Assembly: GCA_963814165.1 (NCBI GenBank)
Contig: CAWFBW010000021.1
Location: 248,001-312,000 of the forward strand
Length of the DNA stretch: 64,000 nucleotides
Direction of reading: 5' to 3'
Origin: DASRAA01 sp963814165
GTDB lineage: Bacteria > Acidobacteriota > Terriglobia > Terriglobales > Acidobacteriaceae
Shown here in pieces: positions 28,131 through 35,452 of the stretch. The translations under genes and the position numbers were made by a program. Below the pieces are notes generated by a model. It worked only from the letters and a program-made list of their open reading frames with translations, did no database searches and had not been told where the DNA came from. Each line of letters begins with the position of its first letter. Position 1 is the first letter of the stretch.

Positions 28131-28895
28131 TCAGTGACTTGCGCTTCGCAAGCCTTTCAGGAATTGTGACACAGCTTCGGCTTCGTGTCCCGCATTATTT
28201 TCAATGAGTTGCACGATGGCGCTGCCGATGACTACCGCGTCGGCAAACTCGCCAACTTGTTGAAATTGCTCGGCATTGGAGACGCCGAAGCCAACAGCGA
28301 TGGGCAGTTTCGTCAACGCCCGGAGGCGCTGGACGAGCGATTGCGCGTCGCCAGCGACTTCCTGACGAGTGCCGGTGATGCCGGTGCGGGAAATGGCGTA
28401 AACGAAGCCTTTTGAATGCTTTGCGACGGACTTGAGGCGCTCGTCGGGGCTGGTCGGCGCGGCCAAAAACACCGGCGCGAGCTTGTGAGTCTTCATAGCG
28501 CTCAGGTAGTCGGCGGCTTCTTCGACGGGGAGGTCGGTGACTAGGGCACCGTCAACTCCTGCGTTTTTAGCAGCTTGGCAGAAGTTGTCCAATCCGAACT
28601 GGAGGATGGGATTGAGATAACTAAAGATGATGAGTCCGGCCTTCGATTGCTGGCGGATCTGGCGGGCGACGTCGATAACTCCTGCCAAATCAGTGCCTTG
28701 CGCGAGGGCGCGCTCGCTGGCGCGCTGGATGATGGGGCCGTCGGCGACGGGATCGCTGAAGGGAACTCCCAGTTCGATGACGTCGGCGCCCGCCGCGATG
28801 GCTGCAAGTGCAACATCGCGTGAGACTTCGAGGCTGGGATCGCCGCAAGTGATGTAGACGACAAGTCCGGGTTTGTGGGTGAACTTGATGGACAT
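28131..28895 (-). CDS. trpA: Tryptophan synthase alpha subunit
   Basis: TrpA cleaves indole-3-glycerol phosphate to indole for the beta subunit. Typical motifs: VVYITCGDPSLEVS, the catalytic Glu in VIELGVPFSDPVADGPIIQRA, the Asp in GALVTDLPVEEA, and GFGVSNAEQ for phosphate binding. ATG at 28895 was chosen from the family start (MSIKFTHKPGLVVYITCGD). It is separated from trpB by 5 kb of sulfur genes and a toxin-antitoxin pair, and heads its own operon with aroQ, aroF and tyrA. Confidence 0.95.
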   Translation of the reverse strand: MSIKFTHKPGLVVYITCGDPSLEVSRDVALAAIAAGADVIELGVPFSDPVADGPIIQRASERALAQGTDLAGVIDVARQIRQQSKAGLIIFSYLNPILQFGLDNFCQAAKNAGVDGALVTDLPVEEAADYLSAMKTHKLAPVFLAAPTSPDERLKSVAKHSKGFVYAISRTGITGTRQEVAGDAQSLVQRLRALTKLPIAVGFGVSNAEQFQQVGEFADAVVIGSAIVQLIENNAGHEAEAVSQFLKGLRSASH

Positions 28896-28961
28896 GAAGC
28901 AATAGGTTAACAGGAACGGGCGCGAGCGGAGAGCCGATTTTGGGATCGCAAAAACGGGCAC

Positions 28962-28982
28962 TTATAACGTTTATTATAACGT
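28962..28982 (-). promoter_or_regulatory. trpA operon -10 box inside a direct repeat
   Basis: Two 9-bp direct copies of ACGTTATAA (minus strand) lie at 28962-28970 and 28974-28982. The TATAAT at 28973-28978 overlaps them, 78 nt before trpA. Direct repeats over a -10 box suggest a repressor or activator site; the -35 match is poor. Confidence 0.45.
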
Positions 28983-29028
28983 CATTTGTAGGCTGAATTG
29001 CACAAGTTCTGGTGCATTGTGGAGATTC

Positions 29029-29055
29029 ACCACGGAGGCACAGAGGACAGGCAGG
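29029..29055 (+). repeat. Dispersed CACGGAG-type extragenic repeat (copy 2)
   Basis: CACCACGGAGGCACAGAGG and its flank resemble the minus-strand sequence at 23018-23052. No coding function is seen. Confidence 0.45.
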
Positions 29056-29076
29056 AAGCTGGGCAGAAGAGCACCC

Positions 29077-29140
29077 GCGGATTTGCGCGGGTCGCGCGGA
29101 TACACTTGAGATCTGAAAGGCATACTCGGGCGGAGCGGGG
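29077..29140 (+). repeat. Direct repeat left of the HepT/MntA pair
   Basis: The stretch GCGGATTTGCGCGG to TCGGGCGGAG recurs at 29881-29942 with about 85 % identity in the same orientation. The two copies bracket the toxin-antitoxin genes almost exactly. Confidence 0.7.
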
Positions 29141-29143
29141 AAT

Positions 29144-29500
29144 TCAGTTTTCGGCTTCGGCTGTCTCACGAAGCAACAAAGCGATTTCCTCTTGCAGCCG
29201 AGGAAGATTCGTCTGCACGATGTCCCAAACGAGCGCGTGGCTCACGGTTGCATATCCGTGAATGAGGCGGTTACGGAACGCGATGATCTGTTGATCGCCG
29301 GTTACGCGACCTGCGATTTGCGGAAAGAACCTGAGCGCCTGACTGAGCGCCTCACCAATGATCTCGAAGTTGCGCTCCACGGCGGCGCGCAACATGGCGT
29401 CGCTCTCGTAGTCGGTCAACTGCTTGCCGCGCGTGAAGGTCTCGACGTCGCTAACCGCTCGATCAATATCCCAAAGATAAGCGCGCAGGCTACGCGCCAT
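29144..29500 (-). CDS. HepT-like ribonuclease toxin (DUF86)
   Basis: The 118-residue protein has the HepT/HEPN helical fold and the RNase motif R-x4-H as FRNRLIHGYATV, followed by a conserved Tyr. Other conserved parts are LRAYLWDIDRAVSDVETF and AVERNFEIIGEALSQAL. HEPN toxins cleave or block RNA and are neutralised by MntA, which adds AMP to the toxin. ATG at 29500 overlaps the antitoxin's end by 11 nt, as is usual for these pairs. Confidence 0.88.
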   Translation of the reverse strand: MARSLRAYLWDIDRAVSDVETFTRGKQLTDYESDAMLRAAVERNFEIIGEALSQALRFFPQIAGRVTGDQQIIAFRNRLIHGYATVSHALVWDIVQTNLPRLQEEIALLLRETAEAEN

Positions 29501-29798
29501 ACAGGGGTTCCTGGTGCGAGTCAATTTCCTGCTGAAAGTAGGGGTTGCGAACGGAACCAGCTTCGACAAGGTCCACGGGCCGCTGGAAAAGGCGTTCCAG
29601 GGCCTCGATCAGGCCGAAGTATGTGTTGGCGTAGGTGCCGGCCGGCAGCGGTTCGAATTCGACCACGAAATCAAGATCGCTGCGGGAAGGATCGAAGTCG
29701 TCGCGCAGCGCCGAGCCGAAGAGCGCGAGGCGGCGAACGCGGTATTCGCGGCAAAGCGCAGCAACTTGCTCGCGTTTCTGTCCGACCTGCCGGTTCAT
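29490..29798 (-). CDS. MntA-like minimal nucleotidyltransferase antitoxin
   Basis: The 102-residue protein carries the nucleotidyltransferase motif GSALRDDFDPSRSDLDFVVE, that is GS...DxD with both catalytic aspartates. It ends with VDLVEAGSVRNPYFQQEID, typical of the C-terminal strand of these antitoxins. It should AMPylate the HepT toxin encoded directly downstream. The pair is flanked by direct repeats and sits between cysH and the trpA operon. Confidence 0.9.
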   Translation of the reverse strand: MNRQVGQKREQVAALCREYRVRRLALFGSALRDDFDPSRSDLDFVVEFEPLPAGTYANTYFGLIEALERLFQRPVDLVEAGSVRNPYFQQEIDSHQEPLYGA

Positions 29799-29823
29799 TT
29801 CGGTCTCCTGTGGGACAAGAATA

Positions 29824-30152
29824 ACAGGAGGCGGGTCAGTTTCAAGTTTTGACCTTCAAGATTCGAAGTCCGAAAGGGAACGCGGATTTGCGCGGATCAC
29901 GCGGGTACGTCTGAGACCTGAAAGGCAGACTCGGGCGGAGGGTGGGGTTGCGGCGGCCCGAGGAAAAACCCCACCCCGCCAACGGAAGGCGGGATGGGCC
30001 ACCCTCGTGAAGATTCTTGTGAAATGAAGGGAAGCGGGGTGGGCCACCCGCCAATGGAAGCCGGGATGGTGCACCCTCCTGAACATTCTTGAGAAATGCA
30101 GGCGCGCGGGTTGGGCCGCCGGCCCCAAGCGCGAAAGAGTCGCTCAACATCT
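29824..30152. repeat. Non-coding region with direct and tandem repeats
   Basis: No gene is supported. It holds the right copy of the direct repeat that flanks the toxin-antitoxin pair (29881-29942), an inverted repeat GTGGGGTT/AACCCCAC (29942-29973), and a two-unit tandem repeat of 72-nt period, 29978-30031 and 30050-30103, whose units differ at about 10 of 54 positions. Confidence 0.65.
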
Positions 30153-30857
30153 TCATTCCGCAGTGGGGGAGATGGTCGAAATGGTATGAATGCCGCATTC
30201 CAACTTGGTACCACTCCATCGACCAGAGCGTGGGTGAGCGCCTTCGGCTGGAACTTGCGTGCACGGCTCGCAGCCGATACTGCGGTAGCCCTCGTCGTAC
30301 AACGGCAGGTGTCCAACTCCCAGTTCGGCGGTATATGCCCAAACCTGTTTCCAGTCCCATCCCGCAAGTGGACTGACTTTCAAAATGTCTTTGCCGCTGC
30401 GCAGACGGTGGCTTGCGACGGTACGCAAGTTGTGACGCGTAGGGGCTTGCTCGCGCAGCAGTCCGGTGAACCAGATGTCGAATGGCTGCAGCGCCTTCAT
30501 CAGGGGTTCGACCTTGCGGCGCTGGCAGCAACTGCCTGGATCGGTGCGGTAGAGAATCCCCAGTTCGGATTCCTGCTCTTCCACGGACTGGCTGGGAATT
30601 ACGTTGATCAGATTCAGGCCCCATAATTTTGCGATGCGATCGCGATACTCGTAGGTTTCGGCGAAGTGATAGCCAGTGTCGACGAAGAGGACAGGCACCT
30701 GCGGCATCCGTTTACGCAGCAGGTCGAGTAAGACGATACCTGGGGCCTGAAAACTGCAAGTAATGCATGCCGAGCCGTGATTTTCACGCAAAATGCGATC
30801 GATCACTTCCTCGGCCGCCAGGGCGTCGTATTGGTCTGGAACGGGCGGTGGGTTCAT
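30153..30857 (-). CDS. cysH: Assimilatory APS/PAPS reductase
   Basis: The enzyme reduces activated sulfate to sulfite. The PP-loop-like N-terminus includes ITCSFQAPGIVLLDLL and PVLFVDTGYHF. The pairs SCCQRRKV and CEPC supply four cysteines for a [4Fe-4S] cluster, the mark of APS-type reductases, and the catalytic Cys lies in ECGIH near the C-terminus. I chose ATG at 30857, which overlaps the SumT stop (ATGA). It is the last gene of the sir-cysG-sumT-cysH operon. No sulfate adenylyltransferase gene is in the window. Confidence 0.93.
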   Translation of the reverse strand: MNPPPVPDQYDALAAEEVIDRILRENHGSACITCSFQAPGIVLLDLLRKRMPQVPVLFVDTGYHFAETYEYRDRIAKLWGLNLINVIPSQSVEEQESELGILYRTDPGSCCQRRKVEPLMKALQPFDIWFTGLLREQAPTRHNLRTVASHRLRSGKDILKVSPLAGWDWKQVWAYTAELGVGHLPLYDEGYRSIGCEPCTQVPAEGAHPRSGRWSGTKLECGIHTISTISPTAE

Positions 30858-31651
30858 CGGACTCCACTCCCTTCTGAAGGAACTTTCTGTTGCCAAGCTG
30901 TGAGTGGCCCGACCGCGCGAAGGGTGTTGCAGTCCTCAACGGCGTCACGACGGCTAGCGACCGGGCCGATGATGAGGAGCGCCGGTGAATCGGGCACGAC
31001 AAGCGAGTTGAGAGCCTCGATGTCCGTCCAAAACAACTCCTGGTTGTGACGTGAGGCGTTGGCCACGAGCAGGCAAGGCGTATCGAGCCTCAAGCCAGAG
31101 GCAATGAGGTCATTGCGGATCGCGCGGTAGTGGCCTGTTGGCATGTAGATGGCGAGCGTGCAGTCTTGTGAAGCGTAGCGCGCGATGTTGGTGCGGCCCT
31201 TGCCGGTTGCCTGTTGGGCAGTGAGAAAGACAACTCCGGCTGCGTGTTGGCGGTCGGTGAGGGTGATTTTCGCTTGTGCTGCAGCGGCGATTGCAGCCGT
31301 GATGCCGGGCACGATTTCAAACTCGATGCCGGCCTGACGCAATGCGGACATCTCTTCGGCAGCACGGCCAAAGATCGCAGGATCACCACCCTTCAGCCGA
31401 ACGATGACGTTGGCGCAGCCGGCCAGCTCGACGAGCAGTTGATTGATGGCATCCTGGGTGACGCGTTTTTCTCCTACACGCTTCCCCACATCGATCAATT
31501 GCGCGTTGGGTCGGGCGATCTGGAGGATCTGCTGACTGACCAGCGCATCATGCAGAACGATGTCGGCGGAGCGAAGCAGGCGAACGGCTTTGACGGTCAG
31601 CAGTTCCGGATCTCCGGGTCCGGCACCGACGAGATAGACTTTGGCCCTCAT
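30854..31651 (-). CDS. cobA: Uroporphyrinogen-III C-methyltransferase (SumT)
   Basis: SAM-dependent methylase making precorrin-2 for siroheme. Motifs: VYLVGAGPGDPELLTVKAV at the N-terminus, VIVRLKGGDPAIFGRAAEEM and EIVPGITAAIAAAA, all classic for the SUMT/CobA family. Its product is used by the neighbouring dehydrogenase/chelatase to make siroheme for the sulfite reductase. Four-base overlaps join it to both neighbours. The last 25 residues are not typical of the family. Confidence 0.93.
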   Translation of the reverse strand: MRAKVYLVGAGPGDPELLTVKAVRLLRSADIVLHDALVSQQILQIARPNAQLIDVGKRVGEKRVTQDAINQLLVELAGCANVIVRLKGGDPAIFGRAAEEMSALRQAGIEFEIVPGITAAIAAAAQAKITLTDRQHAAGVVFLTAQQATGKGRTNIARYASQDCTLAIYMPTGHYRAIRNDLIASGLRLDTPCLLVANASRHNQELFWTDIEALNSLVVPDSPALLIIGPVASRRDAVEDCNTLRAVGPLTAWQQKVPSEGSGVR

Positions 31652-32283
31652 GCGGCGGCTCCCTTGTGCGCGAGTTTGCGGTCACCGGCGGCCTGCAGAC
31701 GGTTAAACACTTCACGGCTGGCAAGGCGGGCGAGGACACGGCGCCGGGTTTCAAAGTCGCTGCCTTTGCGCATCAAAGCTGAGCGGACTCTCCCCAACCA
31801 CTCGACCCAGTGCTCATAGTCAGGCCCGAACTCAACTTCGAATTCTTTGCGCAGGCGCTGCGCCAGTGACGGGCTGAGTCCGGCAGTGGAAATGGCAATC
31901 TGCAACGGTCCGCGGTCGACCACTGCCGGGTAATAGAAGTGACATTGCTGCGGCTGATCGACAGCATTGCACAGGATTCCGCGGCAATCAGCCTCGTGAT
32001 AGACAAGTGCGTTCGCTGCGAAGTTGGAGGTCGCCGCAACTACCAGGAATACGCCATCGAGGTCAGTCACTTCGAAAATTCGCTGCTTCCATGCGATGGC
32101 GTTAGACGATGCATGGCGGGCGAGGCTGTCGTTGAGTTGGGGCGAAACGATGGTCACGCGCGCTCCCGAGCGCAGGAGTCCGGCGACCTTGCCTTCGGCG
32201 ATGGAGCCGCCACCCACCACGAGGCAAGGCTTTCCTTCGAGTCTCAGGAAGATGGGGAAAAGCGATGGCTGCTGAATGCTCAT
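31648..32283 (-). CDS. cysG: Precorrin-2 dehydrogenase / sirohydrochlorin ferrochelatase
   Basis: NAD-dependent enzyme that oxidises precorrin-2 and inserts iron to make siroheme. The Rossmann part is PCLVVGGGSIAEGKVAGLL; VVAATSNFAANALVYHEA and LCNAVDQPQQCHFYYPAVVDRG with the catalytic-type Asp follow, then the helical domain SPSLAQRLRKEFE. It matches the CysG N-terminal half (SirC/Met8p type); the methylase half is the separate SumT gene. The 4-nt overlaps with sulfite reductase and SumT show one operon. Confidence 0.92.
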   Translation of the reverse strand: MSIQQPSLFPIFLRLEGKPCLVVGGGSIAEGKVAGLLRSGARVTIVSPQLNDSLARHASSNAIAWKQRIFEVTDLDGVFLVVAATSNFAANALVYHEADCRGILCNAVDQPQQCHFYYPAVVDRGPLQIAISTAGLSPSLAQRLRKEFEVEFGPDYEHWVEWLGRVRSALMRKGSDFETRRRVLARLASREVFNRLQAAGDRKLAHKGAAA

Positions 32284-33974
32284 CCTTCGACTCCGTGAGG
32301 GACACGACCCAGCGCAGGATCGCGGTCTACAGCCAGGACATCGCCGCCAGCGAGGAAAGCGCGAATCTCCTCAGACGAGTGGCGGCCAAAGAACTGGCGC
32401 AGATTTTCGTCGGGACCTCTCGCGACCAGGTAACGGTTGAGCAGACGCTCGATCGCTTCGGGCACTTCCCTGGCCGGGCAGCGATACCCAACCGGACGCG
32501 CGATGGCCTGATGCTGGCCGACGGCGCCTCCGACACAAAAGTAATAAGCGTCGATGAGTTGATCGTTCTGCTTGATCTTCTTGCCCTCAAGTCCGAGGTC
32601 GGCGATCCAGTGCTGGCCGCAACTGTTGGGGCAACCGGTGATGTGCAGTTTGAGATGTTGCTCGAAGCCGGGCAGCCGCTCATCGAGTTCTTGGGCTAAC
32701 CAGCGGCCAAATGACTTGGTCTCGGTGATGGCGATCTTGCAGTATTCGGTACCGGAGCAGGCGATGATGCCCCGACGAAACGACGAGCCCTCGGTGGAGA
32801 GTCCCGCAAGTTGCAGCGCTGCAGCGAGGGTGGCCGCATTGCGTTCGGGAACGTTGACGATGAGGAGGTTCTGCATGTTCGTCGTGCGCAGTTCTCCGGA
32901 GGCATAGCGGTCAGACAAATCGGCCGCCGCATGCAGTTGAACCGCCGAAATCCGGCCACGCAAGACCGAAGCTCCGACGTAGTGATAGCCAGGCTGCTTC
33001 TGGCGGTGGACTCCGACGTGGTCGCGGTAAACGTCATCCGGAAGGTCTTCTGAAACTGCCGGATCCAGTTCGAATCCAAGGCGGTTGTTCAGCTCGCCAA
33101 GAAAGCGTTCGGCTGTCCATCCGTACTTGAGGAAGAGGAACTTGAGCCGGGCGCGTTCGCGGTTCAAGCGCAGAACATCGCTGTCGCGAAAGATGGAAGC
33201 AATGCCCTTCAGAACAGGCAGCACCTGGTGCGGGAGAACAAACGCATCGAGTCGTTTCGCAAGATGCGGGTCAGTCGACAGTCCTCCCGCGACGCGCAGG
33301 GAGAAACCGATCTCGTGCCCATTGCGGCGTACCGCGGTGAGCCCGACATCGTTAATTTCGGGGTACGAGCACCAGGCATGGCAGCCCGTAATACAAACTT
33401 TGAACTTTCGGGGCAGATTGTAAAACTCGGAATTGCCGACGAAGAGCTGATTGGCCTCTTCGACCAAGGGCGAGGCGTCGTAGATTTCGTCGGCATCGAC
33501 GCCGGCCAATGGGCATCCGACGATGTTGCGAACGTCGTCACCGCAGGAACCCATGGTGGTAAGGCCAGCCCGCCAGAGCGCATCGAGCACTTCCGGCAAG
33601 TCTTCGATGGTGACCCAGTGCAGCTGAATATTCTGGCGGACCGTGATGTCGGCGGTGGCGCGGGCATACTTTTCGGTCACGTGGGCGATGGCGCGAACCT
33701 GGTGCGAAAGCAAGAGACCATTGGGTATGCGAATGCGGACCATGAAGTAGGGGAGGGCCTTGCCTTCACCGCCGGTGCCGCCAACGGCGCCGACGCCGTC
33801 GCCCTGGGTGTACACACCCCAGAAGCGGAAGTAGGTGCCGAGCCATTCCGGAGGGATGGAACCATGTCCCTTGCGGGCAAACTCACGGATCTCGTCGAGG
33901 CACTCCCATGCGTTCTTCTCGCGCTTGAGCCGCTCGATTCGTTGGGTCTTCGTTTCCTTGACTGCTTCCTGCAT
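32280..33974 (-). CDS. Ferredoxin-dependent sulfite (or nitrite) reductase
   Basis: The 564-residue siroheme enzyme has the two-fold repeated reductase domains. The cluster cysteines are CSGTEYC and CPNSC, near the C-terminus, with substrate-binding arginines in the first half (YARATADITVRQNIQLHWV). The context (siroheme genes and cysH) favours sulfite over nitrite. ATG at 33974 follows AGAGGTGG. Upstream lies a leader peptide with seven cysteines and a terminator, so the operon is predicted to be controlled by attenuation according to charged tRNA-Cys. Confidence 0.9.
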   Translation of the reverse strand: MQEAVKETKTQRIERLKREKNAWECLDEIREFARKGHGSIPPEWLGTYFRFWGVYTQGDGVGAVGGTGGEGKALPYFMVRIRIPNGLLLSHQVRAIAHVTEKYARATADITVRQNIQLHWVTIEDLPEVLDALWRAGLTTMGSCGDDVRNIVGCPLAGVDADEIYDASPLVEEANQLFVGNSEFYNLPRKFKVCITGCHAWCSYPEINDVGLTAVRRNGHEIGFSLRVAGGLSTDPHLAKRLDAFVLPHQVLPVLKGIASIFRDSDVLRLNRERARLKFLFLKYGWTAERFLGELNNRLGFELDPAVSEDLPDDVYRDHVGVHRQKQPGYHYVGASVLRGRISAVQLHAAADLSDRYASGELRTTNMQNLLIVNVPERNAATLAAALQLAGLSTEGSSFRRGIIACSGTEYCKIAITETKSFGRWLAQELDERLPGFEQHLKLHITGCPNSCGQHWIADLGLEGKKIKQNDQLIDAYYFCVGGAVGQHQAIARPVGYRCPAREVPEAIERLLNRYLVARGPDENLRQFFGRHSSEEIRAFLAGGDVLAVDRDPALGRVPHGVEG

Positions 33975-33992
33975 CGCCCACCTCTTTGCCGC

Positions 33993-34036
33993 AAAAAAGA
34001 AAAACCCACGTGTCAGATGCCTCTGACGCGTGGGTT
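33993..34036 (-). terminator. Attenuator terminator before the sulfite reductase gene
   Basis: On the minus strand AACCCACGCGTCAGA pairs with TCTGACACGTGGGTT (14 of 15 positions) around a 4-nt loop (34018-34021), followed by TTTTTCTTTTTT. It ends about 20 nt before the ATG of sulfite reductase. Its 5' arm (34022-34029) is also complementary to bases 34082-34090 of the leader, giving a competing antiterminator. Confidence 0.9.
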
Positions 34037-34062
34037 AGGGAAATCCTGCTTAGATAAGAAAG

Positions 34063-34149
34063 CTAGGTGGTATTTCCATAGGCGTCAGAACGTGTGCACC
34101 CGCAACAACAGCAGGTCATGCGACAACAATTCTGACGACCACTCAACAT
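34063..34149 (-). CDS. Cysteine-rich leader peptide (28 codons) of the sulfite reductase operon
   Basis: ATG at 34147-34149, TAG at 34063-34065. Residues 8-18 read CCRMTCCCCGC, giving seven cysteines in 28 residues. Codons 5-7 hold segment 1 (34130-34137), codons 20-23 hold segment 2 (34082-34090); segment 2 can pair with segment 1 or with the 5' arm of the downstream terminator, 8 bp each. Such a layout lets a ribosome stalled at Cys codons mask segment 1 and favour antitermination. No Shine-Dalgarno is seen; the promoter places transcription start at or next to the ATG, so the leader is probably leaderless. The function is inferred from sequence only. Confidence 0.82.
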   Translation of the reverse strand: MLSGRQNCCRMTCCCCGCTRSDAYGNTT

Positions 34150-34158
34150 GGTGGTAAA

Positions 34159-34187
34159 AAGCTACACAACATTCGCAATCGTGTCAA
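34159..34187 (-). promoter_or_regulatory. Promoter of the cysteine leader/sulfite reductase operon
   Basis: A perfect -35 TTGACA (34182-34187), a 17-nt spacer and a -10 TAGCTT (34159-34164) read towards the leader. The predicted start site is about 34150-34153, immediately before the leader ATG. It begins 10 nt after the end of trpB. Confidence 0.75.
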
Positions 34188-34196
34188 GCTGCGAAT

Positions 34197-35408
34197 TCAC
34201 AGCGTGAGGGTTTCCCGCAGGATACCTATGTCTTTGTCCCCGCGCCCAGATATGTTGACGATGACCACATTTGAGGGGCTCATCTTGGGGGCGCGTTTGA
34301 TGCACTCGGCTACGGCGTGGGCCGATTCCAACGCACAGATGATTCCTTCGAGATGGGCGAGCTGGCGGAGGGCGTCGAGCGCTTCCTTATCGTCGGCGGA
34401 GACGTATTCGGCGCGACCTTGATCGTGCAGCCAGGCGTGCTCGGGACCGATGGCGGGGTAGTCGAGTCCGGCGGAGACGGAGTGGGTGAGGGCGACTTGT
34501 CCGGCGGAGTCTTGCAATAAATAAGAGTAGGTTCCCTGCAAGACGCCGGGGCTGCCTCCGCCTGCGGAGTTGAAGCGCGCGGCGTGCTCGCCTAACGCAT
34601 GCCCTCGTCCACCAGCCTCTACGCCGATGAGCGCGACGCCGGCATCATCCAAAAACGCGTGGAAGATGCCGATGGCGTTGGAGCCTCCACCGACGCAGGC
34701 AATGATCGCACTTGGCAACTTCGCTTCGGCTTTCAGAATTTGCTTGCGTGCCTCTTCGCCGATGACGCGGTGGAAGTCGCGCACCATGGTGGGATACGGA
34801 TGCGCGCCGAGGACGCTGCCGAGCAGGTAGTGCGTGGTGCGAACGTTGGTGACCCAGTCGCGCATGGCCTCGTTGATGGCGTCTTTGAGGGTGCGCGAGC
34901 CGGAGTCGACGCTGCGGACTTCGGCGCCGAGGAGACGCATGCGGAAGACGTTGAGCTCCTGGCGGCGCATGTCTTCGGCGCCCATGTAGACGACGCATTC
35001 GAGTCCGAAGAGAGCGCAGACGGTGGCGGTGGCGACGCCGTGCTGGCCGGCTCCGGTTTCGGCGATGATGCGGTGCTTGCCCATGCGGCGCGCGAGCAGG
35101 GCCTGGCCGATGCAGTTGTTGATCTTGTGGGCTCCGGTGTGGAGGAGGTCTTCGCGCTTGAGGTAAATCTTCGCGCCACCGAGAGTTTGGGTGAGGCGTT
35201 CGGCGAAGGAGAGCGGCGTGGGGCGTCCGGCGTAGGTTTGCAGGAGGCGCGCGAATTCTCGCTTGAACGATTTGTCGCGGCGGGCTTCGGCGTAGGCGGC
35301 TTCGAGTTCCTGCAAGGCGTTCATGAGGGTTTCGGGGACGTAGCGTCCGCCGTAGGGGCCGAAGCGGCCTTTCGCTGTCTTCTTCGTAGGCGTGGTTGTA
35401 GTCGGCAT
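34197..35408 (-). CDS. trpB: Tryptophan synthase beta subunit
   Basis: PLP enzyme joining indole to serine. The Schiff-base Lys lies in LLHTGAHKINNCIGQALLA; other landmarks are the start GRFGPYGGRYVPETLM, AETGAGQHGVATAT and the phosphate-binding CVGGGSNAIG. The 403-residue length fits TrpB1. It follows trpF by 44 nt. Its partner trpA lies 5 kb downstream in another operon. G+C bias creates long open antisense frames across this gene. Confidence 0.97.
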   Translation of the reverse strand: MPTTTTPTKKTAKGRFGPYGGRYVPETLMNALQELEAAYAEARRDKSFKREFARLLQTYAGRPTPLSFAERLTQTLGGAKIYLKREDLLHTGAHKINNCIGQALLARRMGKHRIIAETGAGQHGVATATVCALFGLECVVYMGAEDMRRQELNVFRMRLLGAEVRSVDSGSRTLKDAINEAMRDWVTNVRTTHYLLGSVLGAHPYPTMVRDFHRVIGEEARKQILKAEAKLPSAIIACVGGGSNAIGIFHAFLDDAGVALIGVEAGGRGHALGEHAARFNSAGGGSPGVLQGTYSYLLQDSAGQVALTHSVSAGLDYPAIGPEHAWLHDQGRAEYVSADDKEALDALRQLAHLEGIICALESAHAVAECIKRAPKMSPSNVVIVNISGRGDKDIGILRETLTL

Positions 35409-35452
35409 GGTGTGTCTTCTTATTATGCGGGATTTGCGGGCGCCGCGCGATT

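Noticed and set aside
29978..30103. Tandem 72-nt repeat considered as a CRISPR array
   Set aside because: Only two units, period too long and units diverged; no cas genes nearby.
33993..34190. SAM or T-box riboswitch before sulfite reductase
   Set aside because: No riboswitch core or T-box sequence is seen, while the Cys-rich frame and pairings explain the region better.
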